Shown: positions 41,987 through 51,330, counted from the first letter of the stretch. The stretch: DNA of 64,000 bases from Actinomadura syzygii (GCF_008085905.1 NZ_VSFF01000019.1:83285-147284), one strand, 5' to 3'. The notes: generated by a model not told the origin, from the letters alone. A program made the numbers and translations.

Positions 41987-44245
41987 GTGTCCGAAGCCGG
42001 TCGACGCCGTTCAGCGCGCGGCCGGCAGGCGGCGTCGCACGGGCCGTCCTCGCGCGAGTCGTCCTCGTACGGGCCGTCCTCGCGTGGAGCGCGTTCCACC
42101 GCCCACCGCGCCGCCGGGGCCCGGACGACCGCGGTCCTCGCGCTGGTCGCGCTCGCGGGCGCGGTGGCCGTGCCCGTGGCGATCGTCCCGGGCGGGCTCG
42201 CCGGGGCGCGGGAGCGGACGGTACGCGGGGCTTCGTCGGGAACGTTCCCGGGCGCCCCGGCCGACCAGATCCGCACCCGCGAATGGCACCTGAACGTCCT
42301 GCGCGCTACGAAGGCGTGGAAATACTCGCGCGGGCGCGGTGTGACTGTGGCCGTCCTGGACACCGGCGTCGACGCGCGCCACCCCGACCTCACCGGGCGC
42401 GTCGTCAACGGGCCCGACCTGACCGGCGGGGTGCGGCGTCCCGGCTCCCGCTACTGGGGCCTTCACGGGACGTCCATGGCCAGCATCATCGCAGGCCACG
42501 GCCACGGCCCCGGCTTGGCGCAGGGGATGATGGGCGTCGCGCCGATGAGCCGCGTCCTGTCCGTGCGGGTGACGCTGGAGAACGACGACCCGCTGCGCCG
42601 CGACGACGGGCAGCAGGCGGGCGGCAGCGAGCACGACGCCGTCGCGCAGGGCATCCGCTACGCGGTCGACCACGGTGCCGACATCATCAACATGTCGCTC
42701 GGCGGCGGACGCCAGTTCTACAACGGCACCGCGTCCCAGGAGAGCGCGATCAAGTACGCGCTGGGCAAGGGTGTCGTGCTGATCGCGTCGGCGGGCAACG
42801 ACGGGTCCGGGGCGAACCGGAAGAACTTCCCCGCCGCCTACCCCGGGGTGATCGCGGTCGGCGCGCTCGACCGGCGGCTGCGCCTCTGGAAGGACAGCAA
42901 CCGCCGCTCGCACGCCGCCGTCTGCGCCCCCGGCGTGGACATCGTCAGCGCCGACGCCAGCAACGGCTACGTCGTCGGGACCGGCACCAGCGCCTCGTCG
43001 GCGATGGTCGCGGGGGTGGCGGCGCTCGTCCGGTCGCGGTATCCGAAGCTGACGCCCGCCGAGGTGCGGCAGGCGCTGATCGAGGGCTCGCCCGCGCGGG
43101 CCGGGCATCCGACCGGCTCGACCACCTGCCCCGGGACGGTCGACGCGCCGCGCGTCCTGTTCGCCGCGCACCAGATCAACAAGACGTCCCGGGGGGCGGT
43201 GGCGGAACCGCCGCCGTCCGCGACCGCGCGACCGGCGGCGACGACCGCCGACGACGGCCGTGACCTGCTCCTCCCGCTCGTGCTCGGCGGCGGCGGGCTG
43301 CTGATCGTCGTCGGGCTGCTGCTCGGCTGGCGGCAGCGGCGCCGTCCGGACGACGCGCCCGCCGAGTCCGACGCCGTCCCCGACTACGGGCTGCCGTCCG
43401 CGCCGCCCGTGCCGCGCGAGCCCGCCGGGGCGCCGCCCGTCCCGGGCTGGGACGCTCCCGTGCACGCCGCCGGTCCGGCCACCGCGCCGCCCGACGCCGC
43501 GGTTCCGGACGCGCCTTCGGACGTCGCGCCGGTCAACGTGCTCTGGCAGAGCGCCGAGGCGTTCCCGGAGCCTCTGCCGCCCGACGACCCGCCGGAGGCG
43601 CCGCCGCTCGGCCCGCCGCTCGGTCCGCCTCCCGGGCGCGCCGGGGGTTCGCCCTTCGACCCGTCGCCCCTGGACGGTTCCTGGGACGGCCTGTCCTGGG
43701 ACCACGAGCCGTTCCCCGGCCGCGACGAGCCCGAGCCGCCGCCGCAGCCGCCGAAGCGGCCGCCGATGATGACGAGCGAGCTGCGGCCGTTCGACCCCGG
43801 CGAGTTCCTCGACGCCGGGCAGAACGGCCTCAACAGCTTGAACGGTCTGAACGGGCACGCGGCGAACGGGAACGGGAACGGCCACAACGGCGAGCACCTG
43901 AACGGCGGCGGCTCGTCCACGAACGGAAACGGGCAAGGCAACGGGAACGGCAACGGGAACGGGCACGGCAAGGCCCCGGCGGCGGACGAGCCCATCCTCG
44001 ATGACGACGACTGGGAGTCGTTCCGCCGGAGTTCGCTCGACGAGCCCGACCGGCCGAAGGGCGGCGGCACGGCTCCGCTTCCGACGGTGTCCCCGGAGCC
44101 GCCGACCGACCCGCCGCCGCCTCCCGCGGACGACGGCCCGCAGGCCGCCGAGCCGCCCGAGCAGCCCGGCGACGAGCCCCGGGGACGGCATTCGCGCCGT
44201 TCACAGCCGTCCGACGACGAGGACTACCGTCCGCCCTGGTGGTGA
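41987..44245 (+). CDS. Mycosin-like subtilisin protease with very long low-complexity tail
   Basis: 752-residue S8 protease related to the mycosins of type VII secretion. Catalytic triad D125 (VAVLDTGVDARHP), H160 (GLHGTSMASI) and S335 (GTSASSAMVAG). A signal/TM segment (ALVALAGAVAVPVAIVPGGLAG) begins near residue 45; C-terminal transmembrane helix LLLPLVLGGGGLLIVVGLLLGW near residue 425 precedes a 300-residue cytosolic Pro/Glu-rich tail with a run of N-G/N-N repeats (NGNGNGHNGEHLNGG and more). No other ESX genes are near. GTG 41987 has GGAGG at 11 nt. Confidence 0.9.
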   Translation: MSEAGRRRSARGRQAASHGPSSRESSSYGPSSRGARSTAHRAAGARTTAVLALVALAGAVAVPVAIVPGGLAGARERTVRGASSGTFPGAPADQIRTREWHLNVLRATKAWKYSRGRGVTVAVLDTGVDARHPDLTGRVVNGPDLTGGVRRPGSRYWGLHGTSMASIIAGHGHGPGLAQGMMGVAPMSRVLSVRVTLENDDPLRRDDGQQAGGSEHDAVAQGIRYAVDHGADIINMSLGGGRQFYNGTASQESAIKYALGKGVVLIASAGNDGSGANRKNFPAAYPGVIAVGALDRRLRLWKDSNRRSHAAVCAPGVDIVSADASNGYVVGTGTSASSAMVAGVAALVRSRYPKLTPAEVRQALIEGSPARAGHPTGSTTCPGTVDAPRVLFAAHQINKTSRGAVAEPPPSATARPAATTADDGRDLLLPLVLGGGGLLIVVGLLLGWRQRRRPDDAPAESDAVPDYGLPSAPPVPREPAGAPPVPGWDAPVHAAGPATAPPDAAVPDAPSDVAPVNVLWQSAEAFPEPLPPDDPPEAPPLGPPLGPPPGRAGGSPFDPSPLDGSWDGLSWDHEPFPGRDEPEPPPQPPKRPPMMTSELRPFDPGEFLDAGQNGLNSLNGLNGHAANGNGNGHNGEHLNGGGSSTNGNGQGNGNGNGNGHGKAPAADEPILDDDDWESFRRSSLDEPDRPKGGGTAPLPTVSPEPPTDPPPPPADDGPQAAEPPEQPGDEPRGRHSRRSQPSDDEDYRPPWW

Positions 44246-44358
44246 GCGCGGTACTCCACCGGGCGTAGCGCGGGAGTCTCCGGCCGGACGATGCCGCACC
44301 CCGGACCCGTCGCCGAGCATCGACCCATCGGAAGAAACACGGGAAGGGTCGATGAACG

Positions 44359-44658
44359 ATGTTGACGACGATCGCGACACAGGCCGCGGCAATGCACCCC
44401 GGGCCCTGGGACGACGGCGGGGACGCTCCCGCCTTCTGGCCCGTCTTCCCCATCGGGTTCGGCCTGTTCTGGCTGGCCGTGCTGGGGACGGTTTTCTACC
44501 TCATCCGCCGCCGGACCAACGACCACGCCAGGACGGACGCCGCCACGGCCGACCCGCTGGCCAAGGCGCAGTCGCTCCTCGCGGAGCGGTTCGCCCGCGG
44601 CGAGATCGACGAGGACGAGTACCTGATGCGCTCCTCCACCCTCCGCAACGGAACCTGA
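44359..44658 (+). CDS. SHOCT-domain membrane protein
   Basis: 99 residues: short start, one membrane helix (FWPVFPIGFGLFWLAVLGTVFYLI) then a cytosolic C-terminal SHOCT domain (KAQSLLAERFARGEIDEDEYLMRSSTL). SHOCT is a short assembly motif of unknown action, typical of small actinobacterial membrane proteins. Standalone gene; no clear RBS beyond a weak GAACGATG environment. Ends 18 bp before the tandem repeats. Confidence 0.75.
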   Translation: MLTTIATQAAAMHPGPWDDGGDAPAFWPVFPIGFGLFWLAVLGTVFYLIRRRTNDHARTDAATADPLAKAQSLLAERFARGEIDEDEYLMRSSTLRNGT

Positions 44659-44711
44659 CGCAGCGGATCCTGGCGAAGCGGATTCTGCCGAAGCGAATCC
44701 TGCCGAAGCGG
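44659..44711. repeat. 15-bp tandem repeats
   Basis: Three and a half copies of CGAAGCGGATTCTGC-like 15-mers: 44659-44673, 44674-44688, 44689-44703 and 44704-44711. Located just after a SHOCT gene stop. Confidence 0.85.
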
Positions 44712-44738
44712 GGAAGGGGGCCGGTGTCGCGGGCGCCG

Positions 44739-45395
44739 TCAGCCGCCTCCCGGGTCGGCGCCGGCCTCCTCGAAGATGCGCTCGATGCCGTCCGCGTACT
44801 TCGGCGCGCGGGCGGCCGCGTCCGCGAACCGGGTGAGCAGGACGGCGAACTCGGTCCGCTCGTCCGCCGTCCAGCCGGACATCAGCTCGTCCAGGTAGGC
44901 GCGGCGGAACCGGTCGGCCACCTGCTTGACGCGGCGGCCCGCGTCGGTCAGGTCGAGGTTCGCGCGGCGCGCGTCGACCGGGGACGGCCGCCGGGACAGC
45001 AGCCCCGCGTCGATGGCGTGCCCGACCAGCCGGCTGGCGGTGGACGGGTCGATCTCCAGCCGCTCGGCGACGGCGCCGACCGTGACCTCGTCGCAGACGG
45101 CCGGACCGTCCGCGCGGTTCGGGTCGGCGGCGGCCTCGCCGAGGGCGGCGACCGCGTTCACCACCATCAGGTTCGAGATCTGGAGCGGGCGGCCGCCCGT
45201 CCCCGCGGACGTCATCGCCCGGATGCGCTTCATCAGGTCGGGTTTGGCCCAGACGCGGCGCAGGTGGAACAGGGCCGCCGAGATGTCCGCCAGGACGGGG
45301 TCCGGATGTTGGACCGGGTCCGGGCGCGGTTCGTCGTGCGCCGGGGGCGCGTCCGGCCGCGCCGGGCGTCCCTTGGCGGGGGTCTCCGTCGCCAT
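44739..45395 (-). CDS. MarR-family winged-helix regulator
   Basis: 218 residues. A Pro/Asp-rich N-terminal arm (residues 1-35) precedes the MarR dimer domain (HLRRVWAKPDLMKRIRAM) and the winged helix VTVGAVAERLEIDPSTASRLVGHA with wing DARRANLDLTDAGRR; a C-terminal helix ERTEFAVLLTRFADAAARA. Putative ligand-responsive regulator; no adjacent co-oriented target gene. A short inverted repeat GCAT-N5-ATGC lies upstream at 45457-45469. Confidence 0.85.
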   Translation of the reverse strand: MATETPAKGRPARPDAPPAHDEPRPDPVQHPDPVLADISAALFHLRRVWAKPDLMKRIRAMTSAGTGGRPLQISNLMVVNAVAALGEAAADPNRADGPAVCDEVTVGAVAERLEIDPSTASRLVGHAIDAGLLSRRPSPVDARRANLDLTDAGRRVKQVADRFRRAYLDELMSGWTADERTEFAVLLTRFADAAARAPKYADGIERIFEEAGADPGGG

Positions 45396-45666
45396 GCGAT
45401 GGTCTCCGTTTCGTGCCTCTCATGCCGGACGCCGGACGCTGGGCCTCCACTCTAACGCATGTAGAATGCACATTTTGGATACGGTTGGGGCGGATGGTCG
45501 CAGTGGGACACACGGCGTTGTAGATCCGCAGGTGAAGCGGGATGTGATGCACTGAACCACCGGGTCTCGTTCCCCGGGAACCGCCGGAACTTGTCGGCGC
45601 GGGCGCGTAACATGACTCCCGCCCGAACCCGGACGACCCGGGATCAGTAACCACAGAGGGGACCTG

Positions 45667-46050
45667 ATGCGAGCGGCGAACGCCCCCGGTGACCCTCGCG
45701 GTGACGTCCCCCCACAGGACGGAAGCATGGACGACGGCCCTGCCGCACGACCCGTGACCGACGACGAAGGCGGGGCGCACGACGCCGCGTTCCCCGCAGA
45801 CCGGCTCTCCGAGCGCGACCGCCAGATCCTCGCCTTCGAGCGGCAGTGGTGGAAGTACGCCGGAGCCAAGGAACAGGCCATCCGCGAGACGTTCGACATG
45901 TCGGCGACGCGGTACTACCAGCTCCTGAACATTCTGATCGACCGTCCCGAAGCGCTCGAGTGCGACCCCATGCTCGTCAAGCGCCTCCGCCGGGTGCGGA
46001 CGCAGCGGCAGCGCAGCCGCGCGGCCCGCCGGCTCGGCATCCGCCCCTGA
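45667..46050 (+). CDS. DUF3263 protein
   Basis: 127 residues. The C-terminal domain (residues 45-125) is DUF3263: LSERDRQILAFERQWWKYAGAKEQAIRETFDMSATRYYQLLNILIDRPEALECDP, quoted in parts, looks like a helix-turn-helix related to sigma-70 region 4 and is conserved in actinobacteria. Likely DNA-binding but without a known target. GAGGGGA lies about 9 nt before ATG 45667, preferred over ATG 45727. N-terminal 40 residues are acidic and disordered. Confidence 0.8.
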   Translation: MRAANAPGDPRGDVPPQDGSMDDGPAARPVTDDEGGAHDAAFPADRLSERDRQILAFERQWWKYAGAKEQAIRETFDMSATRYYQLLNILIDRPEALECDPMLVKRLRRVRTQRQRSRAARRLGIRP

Positions 46051-46143
46051 CCCTCCTCCCGGCGAGAGCCCGGCGAACCCGTATCCCGGCGCGCGGGGCG
46101 TGAGCCTGGCGGCCCGCCCGGCGAAGACGGTTCACTGGTCCTC

Positions 46144-46962
46144 GTGAACTCTCCCCGCTCTGCGACGGCCGCCGGAACGGACGGCCTCGACGCTATCCGC
46201 AAGGCCCCCGCGGCGGCCGTGCTCGGCTTCGACTTCGACGGCACCCTCGCCCCGATCGTCGACGATCCGGCCGCCGCCCGGGCGCATCCGGGCGCGGCCC
46301 CGGCGCTCGCCCGGCTGGCCCCGCTGGTGGGCGCGCTGGTGATCGTCACCGGACGTCCCGCCGCGGTGGCCGTCGAGTACGGCGGCTTCGAGGGGATCGA
46401 CGGGCTCGTCGTCCTCGGGCAGTACGGGCTGGAGCGCTGGGAGTCCGGCGCGCTGACCGAGCCGGAGCCGCCGCCCGGCGTCGCCGAGGCCCGCGCCAAG
46501 CTGCCCGGCGTGCTCGCGGCGGCGGGCGCGGCGCCCGGCGTCTTCGTCGAGGACAAGCGGCACGCGCTCGCCGTCCACACCCGGCGGTGCGCCGAGCCGG
46601 AGGTCGCGCTCGAACGGCTGCGGAGCCTCGTCGCCGCGCTCGCCGAGCGGACCGGGCTGGTCGTGGAGCCGGGACGGTTCGTCCTCGAACTGCGCCCGCC
46701 CGGCATGGACAAGGGGCGTGCGCTGCGCTCGTTCCTCGACGAACGCGGGGAGCGCCCGTCCGCGGTGCTGTTCGCAGGGGACGACCTCGGCGACCTGGCG
46801 GCGTTCGACGCCATTGACGAGCTGCGCGCGGACGGCGTGCCCGGCGTCCTGGTGTGCAGCGGATCGACCGAGGTCACGGCACTCGCCGACCGCGCCGACC
46901 TGGTCGTGGACGGCCCGCCCGGCGTCGTGGCCCTCCTGGAGGCCCTCGCCTCCCGCCTCTGA
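46144..46962 (+). CDS. otsB: Trehalose-6-phosphate phosphatase
   Basis: 272-residue HAD-superfamily phosphatase. Motif I GFDFDGTLAPIVDDP (nucleophile Asp), motif II VIVTGRP, QYGLERWESG, and late motif GDDLGDLAAFDAI (metal-binding Asps). Converts trehalose-6-phosphate to trehalose, an osmoprotectant and, in mycolata, part of lipid carriers. Partner otsA is 6 kb away on the opposite strand. GTG start at 46144 with no clear SD. Cytosolic. Confidence 0.93.
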   Translation: MNSPRSATAAGTDGLDAIRKAPAAAVLGFDFDGTLAPIVDDPAAARAHPGAAPALARLAPLVGALVIVTGRPAAVAVEYGGFEGIDGLVVLGQYGLERWESGALTEPEPPPGVAEARAKLPGVLAAAGAAPGVFVEDKRHALAVHTRRCAEPEVALERLRSLVAALAERTGLVVEPGRFVLELRPPGMDKGRALRSFLDERGERPSAVLFAGDDLGDLAAFDAIDELRADGVPGVLVCSGSTEVTALADRADLVVDGPPGVVALLEALASRL

Positions 46963-47149
46963 CGCTTCGCCGCGGCTCGGACTCGCCGAACCGATAGTCG
47001 GACGAGTGACAAGAGTGCTCATCGCTCTTGTCGGATCCCGCGCGACTCTGGTGATGCTGATCGACCTCTGGTCCAATTGCACCAAAATATGGTGGATTGC
47101 GTTATGTGTGGCTCAGGGGGAGCCGCGCCACGGACCGGGAGGCTCGACG

Positions 47150-48235
47150 GTGAACACGGAACGGGGAGTCCCGCGCCGCCCAGGCGACGTCCGAAACACG
47201 CCCCCTCCCGGCATCCTGGCCAAGGCCACACCCGTGGACGGAACCCCGATCCGCCCACCCCGCCCCAGATCCGGCCGCGCCCCGATCCCACCGGACGCCC
47301 CAACCCGCCCCATAATCCACGCCCCACCCCCGCCCACCGGCCCGCAGGCGAGTGTGGGGGCGCGGCCGACCGGGGCGCGGGTCGGGCGGGAGGAGTCGGG
47401 GGGCCGGGGGCGTCCGCCCGTCGAGGGGCCGGAGGCGGGTGATCCGTACATCGTGCAGGACGAGGCGTCGGTCAGGCCCGGCTCGATGCGGGTCAGGGCG
47501 ACGAGCGGCGTGCAGGTGCGGCTCGGGGAGCGCGGGCGGGAGGGCGGACGTCGCCGCCGCCAGGAGCGCGCCCCGGCGAGTCGGCGCGGCGGCCTGGTCG
47601 CGGCGGGCGTGCTCGTCCTCGCCGGGCTGGTCACGATCGGGATCGTGCTGACGCGCGGCGGCGGGGACGGCGGGACGGGCGCCGAGCCGTCCGCCGCCGG
47701 AACGCGGCCGGGCGGCACGGGCGCGCCGCTGCCCCGCGCCGGGACGCCCATCGAGGTCGGCACGGCCGACGGTTCCAAGTACAAGCTCGCCGCGGTGACC
47801 GGCGGGGTGAGCGACGGAGTGGTGTCCACGTTCCAGTCGTCGCCGCCGTCCGGGACGGCGTTCGCCTACATCGAGTACCTGCTGACCAACCCGACCCGGC
47901 AGAAGGTCCTGCTCGACTATCCGGGCGACGTGTTCGTCAGGCGCGACCTCGTCACACCGGACGCGCGCGGACGCTGCATGCCGCAGGCTGGTGTCCCAGC
48001 GGAGATGTGCACGCCGCCGACGCACAGCCAGGTCGTGCGCCGCGTCCGGGGCGGCGCGCTGATCCCCGGCGACGGCGGCGACAAGTTCATGCCGCCGGGC
48101 GGGACGTACCTGGTGCGCGCCACGGTCGACGTCCCCGTCCAGCGGAGCACCACCCGCAAGGACATGGGCCTCTACGTGTGGAAGCAGCTCTACATGGCCG
48201 ACCGGCTCGCCGAACCGGCTCCGTTCCCGCGCTGA
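47150..48235 (+). CDS. Membrane-anchored extracellular protein, DUF4352-like domain
   Basis: 361 residues. Cytosolic N-terminus (residues 1-145) is Pro/Arg-rich; one membrane helix GLVAAGVLVLAGLVTIGIVL near residue 150; extracellular linker; then a beta-sandwich domain (residues 205-345) with GTAFAYIEYLLTNPTRQKVLLDYPGDVFV and GGDKFMPPGGTYLVRATVDV that resembles DUF4352/telomerase-like immunoglobulin folds. Two cysteines (RGRCMPQAGVPAEMCTPP) could form a disulphide. Function unknown. GTG 47150 has GGGAGG at 7 nt. Monocistronic. Confidence 0.6.
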   Translation: MNTERGVPRRPGDVRNTPPPGILAKATPVDGTPIRPPRPRSGRAPIPPDAPTRPIIHAPPPPTGPQASVGARPTGARVGREESGGRGRPPVEGPEAGDPYIVQDEASVRPGSMRVRATSGVQVRLGERGREGGRRRRQERAPASRRGGLVAAGVLVLAGLVTIGIVLTRGGGDGGTGAEPSAAGTRPGGTGAPLPRAGTPIEVGTADGSKYKLAAVTGGVSDGVVSTFQSSPPSGTAFAYIEYLLTNPTRQKVLLDYPGDVFVRRDLVTPDARGRCMPQAGVPAEMCTPPTHSQVVRRVRGGALIPGDGGDKFMPPGGTYLVRATVDVPVQRSTTRKDMGLYVWKQLYMADRLAEPAPFPR

Positions 48236-48263
48236 CCCCGTGCCGCCGCGCCCCGGAAATGCG

Positions 48264-48295
48264 AAACCGCCGCGGCCGTAGGGCCGCGGCGGTTC
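48264..48295. terminator. Bidirectional terminator
   Basis: AACCGCCGCGGCC (48265-48277) pairs perfectly with GGCCGCGGCGGTT (48282-48294); 4-nt loop. Sits between the convergent DUF4352-like and padR genes. Confidence 0.85.
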
Positions 48296-48308
48296 CGTCC
48301 GGTGGCGT

Positions 48309-48902
48309 TCACTCGGCTTCGGGGTCGTCGGCGAGGATGCCGTAGAGGCGGCGGCGGGCGTCGTTGACGACGTCCAGCGCGCGTGCCTTCTGCGCCTCGC
48401 TGCCGACCGCCAGCACCTGCTGGAGGGCGCCCATCAGCTGGCCGACCGCCTCGCGGCCGCGCAGGACGTTCTCGCCCGCGGCCTCGGTGACCTCGTCCCA
48501 GGGGGCCGTGGTCTGCGCCGACGCCGCCTCGCGGCCCGCGTCGGTGAGGGAGAACAGCCGCTTTCCGGCGTCCTCCCGGCTGGTGACCAGGCCCTCGTCC
48601 TCCAGCATCTGGAGGGTCGGGTAGACCGAGCCGGGGCTCGGCCGCCAGACGCCGCCGGTGCGGGCGTCCAGTTCCTGGATCATCTCGTAGCCGTGCATCG
48701 CCCGCTCGGCGAGCAGGGCGAGCAGCGCCGCCCGGACGTTGCCGCGCCGGGTGCGCCGACCGCGTCCGCCGCGCCCCCGGTGGCCCGGACCGGGGCCGAA
48801 CCCCGGGCCGCCGGGCCCCCACGGGCCGAACGGATCACCGCGCCGTTCGCGCTCCTCGGGTCCGCGCCGTCCGCCGCGCCTTCGCATCGTGTGGTCTCGC
48901 AT
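48309..48902 (-). CDS. PadR-family transcriptional regulator
   Basis: 197 residues. A Gly/Arg/Pro-rich N-terminal region (residues 1-55, GGRRGPEERERRGDPFG and GHRGRGGRGRRTRRGN) precedes the winged helix (VRAALLALLAERAMHGYEMI, SPGSVYPTLQMLEDEGLV) and the C-terminal dimer helix. PadR proteins are ligand-releasable repressors of efflux or phenolic-acid genes. AAGGAG lies 6 nt before ATG 48902; the ATG at 48938 would add 12 residues. Likely autoregulated through CGATATATCG at 48942-48951. No adjacent target gene. Confidence 0.88.
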   Translation of the reverse strand: MRDHTMRRRGGRRGPEERERRGDPFGPWGPGGPGFGPGPGHRGRGGRGRRTRRGNVRAALLALLAERAMHGYEMIQELDARTGGVWRPSPGSVYPTLQMLEDEGLVTSREDAGKRLFSLTDAGREAASAQTTAPWDEVTEAAGENVLRGREAVGQLMGALQQVLAVGSEAQKARALDVVNDARRRLYGILADDPEAE

Positions 48903-48941
48903 CGCAGTCTCCTTCAGTCTAGATCGGTTGCGATGCATTAA

Positions 48942-48951
48942 CGATATATCG
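48942..48951. promoter_or_regulatory. Candidate PadR operator
   Basis: CGATATATCG is a perfect 10-bp palindrome in GC-rich surroundings, 40 bp upstream of the padR start; ATAT-containing palindromes are usual PadR sites. Confidence 0.5.
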
Positions 48952-49032
48952 GAAACCGGTCGCGATGCAACAGCAAGTTTCCGGGCACGCCGAGACGGCG
49001 GCCCGGACGGGTCGCTGGAGGAGATGCCGGGA

Positions 49033-49071
49033 CGACGCCCCCGCGGCCTCAGCCGCGTGCCGGGGGCGTCG
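49033..49071 (-). terminator. Terminator after the kinase gene
   Basis: ACGCCCCCGCGGC pairs with GCCGCG...GGGGGCGT around 49034-49070, with an internal CTCA/TGCC loop; read on the minus strand it follows the kinase stop at 49087. Confidence 0.6.
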
Positions 49072-49086
49072 GTCGCCTATCGGGGC

Positions 49087-51330
49087 TCAGGGGCCGGTGA
49101 CCTTGAGGTTGTCGAGGATGTCCGTGGTGGCCTTCCGGTCGTCCGTCTCCTTCACGCGGACCCACAGGCCGAACTTGCCGGACTTGTCGCGCAGCCCGAC
49201 CTCGGTGACCGACGGCGTGCCGGACTTGCAGGCGGTGAAGCGGGTGATCGTCCCGCTGAGCGACTTGTCGGGGGACGTGTAGTTCTCCGGCGCGGCCTTC
49301 GTGCACTGCCCGTGGACGGCCGCGGCCGGCGGCGGGAGCTGGTTCGGGCGGACGTCGGTCGTCACGCCGATGAAGACGCCCGGCCCCTTCCCGTCGCCCA
49401 GGAACGCCGCCTTGTCCGGGGTCGCGCGCAGCACCGGACGCGCCTGCGCGTCGTTGAGGCCGACCGTGGACGGCGTCCACGTCGGCTCCTGCTGCTTCGG
49501 CCACGCCTTCGGCACCGCCGCCTTGATCTTGCCGGACGCGTCGGCGATCGCCGTGAAGTCCTTCGGGACGCCGCCCGACTTGCCGTCGTCCTTCTTGTCG
49601 TCGCCGCCGCCGGAGAAGAGCACGCCGAGCGTCAGGCCGCCGATCAGCGCGACGGCGAGCACGACCACGGTGATGACCAGCGGGGTGACGAACTTCTTCG
49701 GGCTGCCGCCGCCCGGCTGACCCGGCCTGCCACCGGGCCCGGCGGGTCCGCCGCCTCCGCCGCGGAGTTTGCCGAGGAGACCGCCCTGCTTGCCGCCGGG
49801 CCCCTGCCCCTGGCCCTGAACCGGCCCCGGCGGCGCCTGGAAACCGGTGGGTGGCGGCGGAGCCTGCTGCCCGCCGAACCCCTGCGGACCACCCGGACCC
49901 GGACCCGGACCCGGACCGGGACCGCCTGGGCCCATCTGCGGTATGCCTTGCGGCGGCGCGCTGTTCTGCGGGCTCGGCATCGGGAACACGGCGGTCTTGC
50001 CCTCCCCGCCGCCCGGCCCGCCCTGTCCGGGGGGCGGCTGCGGGGGACCCTGGTACTGGATCGTCCGGTCGTTGTCGAGGTCAGGCGCCGTGGACGGTTC
50101 GCCCTGCCCGAAGCGCACGCCGCCGCGCCCGCCGGGGTCGTCCACGATCGTCTGCTCGCCCGCCGCCGGGCCCGCCGGACGCGGCGGAAGGCGCATCTCG
50201 GACGTGCGGTCGTCGTCCTCCACCGGCTGGTCGAGCCGCGTCCTGAGATCCTGCCGCCCGCCCTGCTGCGGCGGGCCTTGGGGCCCCTGCGGCGGGCTCT
50301 GCGGCGGGCTCTGCGCGGGCGCCTGCCCCTGCGCCTGCCCCTGGGCGGGCGCCTGTCCCTGCGCGGGGGCCTGCCCCTGGACGGGCGTGGGCGCGGCGGG
50401 GCGGAGGTGCGTCCCGTCGCGGTAGAAGTCCTGGACGGTCGCGTCCGCGTCGATGACGGGAGCGGGCGGGGGCGCGGACGGCCCCGGCCGCGCATACGAC
50501 GGTGAACCCGCCCCCGCCCCGGCCGGACCCGGCGCGGTCGTCGGGCGCAGCGTCGACAGGGCCTCGGCGAACGCCTCCGCGGTCGGCCACCGCTTCTCCC
50601 GCTCGACCTCGAGCGCCCGCAGGATCACCTGGTCGACCGCGGGCGGCACCCCTTCGCGCAACTCGCTGGGCGCCTTCTTCACCGGCGCCGGGCCGGGCGC
50701 GCGTCCGGCGACCATGTGGTACGTCAGCGCGCCGAGCCCGTACACGTCGGCGCGGACGTCCAGCCCGCCGCCGAAACGCGCCTGCTCGGGCGACATGTAC
50801 CCGGGCGTCCCGACCGGCAGCGTGAACGCCCCGGACGCGTGCGCGAGCGCCTTGGCCAGTCCGAGGTCGGCGATCAGCAGCTTCTCGCCGCCGTCCGCCG
50901 TCGACTGGAACAGCACGTTGGACGGCTTCAGATCGCGGTGGATGACGCCGAGCGTGTTGATCACCTCGACGCCGTACGCGATCTCCTCGGCGAGCACGAT
51001 CGCCTCGCTGACCGGAAGTGGCCGTTCGCGCATCCGGTCGCCCAGAGTGCCCCGGTCTGCGTAGGACATCACGAAGTAGGGACGCCCATCTGGAAGCTCT
51101 CCGATGTCGTGGACGCGCACCAGCCGCTCGGAGTCGGCACGCCGCAGAATCCGGGCCTCCTCCAAGAACCGGTTGCGTACGTCCAGATCGTCGATCAGGC
51201 TTCCGGACAGGACCTTTATCGCGACCTGGGACTCCAGAGCGTCATCGTGACCCAGCCACACAGAGGCGAACGCCCCCGAACCCAGGACGCGATCGATCCG
51301 GTAACGGCCTACTGATGGTGGGAAAGACAC
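49087..51330 (-). CDS. Eukaryotic-type Ser/Thr protein kinase with extracellular domain
   Basis: 747 residues. Kinase domain 8-270: glycine loop VLGSGAFASVWLG, K39, catalytic D133 in HRDLKPSN, D155 in ADLGLAKA (DLG variant of DFG), GTPGYMSPEQARFG, and DVRADVYGLGALTYHMVAG. Then a long Pro/Gln/Gly-rich linker with AQGQAPAQGQ repeats, one membrane helix (VTPLVITVVVLAVALIGGLTL, near residue 550) and a small extracellular domain with two cysteines. PknB-like topology but not PASTA. GTG 51330 start. Divergent from an ECF sigma gene 52 bp away. Confidence 0.9.
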   Translation of the reverse strand: MSFPPSVGRYRIDRVLGSGAFASVWLGHDDALESQVAIKVLSGSLIDDLDVRNRFLEEARILRRADSERLVRVHDIGELPDGRPYFVMSYADRGTLGDRMRERPLPVSEAIVLAEEIAYGVEVINTLGVIHRDLKPSNVLFQSTADGGEKLLIADLGLAKALAHASGAFTLPVGTPGYMSPEQARFGGGLDVRADVYGLGALTYHMVAGRAPGPAPVKKAPSELREGVPPAVDQVILRALEVEREKRWPTAEAFAEALSTLRPTTAPGPAGAGAGSPSYARPGPSAPPPAPVIDADATVQDFYRDGTHLRPAAPTPVQGQAPAQGQAPAQGQAQGQAPAQSPPQSPPQGPQGPPQQGGRQDLRTRLDQPVEDDDRTSEMRLPPRPAGPAAGEQTIVDDPGGRGGVRFGQGEPSTAPDLDNDRTIQYQGPPQPPPGQGGPGGGEGKTAVFPMPSPQNSAPPQGIPQMGPGGPGPGPGPGPGGPQGFGGQQAPPPPTGFQAPPGPVQGQGQGPGGKQGGLLGKLRGGGGGPAGPGGRPGQPGGGSPKKFVTPLVITVVVLAVALIGGLTLGVLFSGGGDDKKDDGKSGGVPKDFTAIADASGKIKAAVPKAWPKQQEPTWTPSTVGLNDAQARPVLRATPDKAAFLGDGKGPGVFIGVTTDVRPNQLPPPAAAVHGQCTKAAPENYTSPDKSLSGTITRFTACKSGTPSVTEVGLRDKSGKFGLWVRVKETDDRKATTDILDNLKVTGP

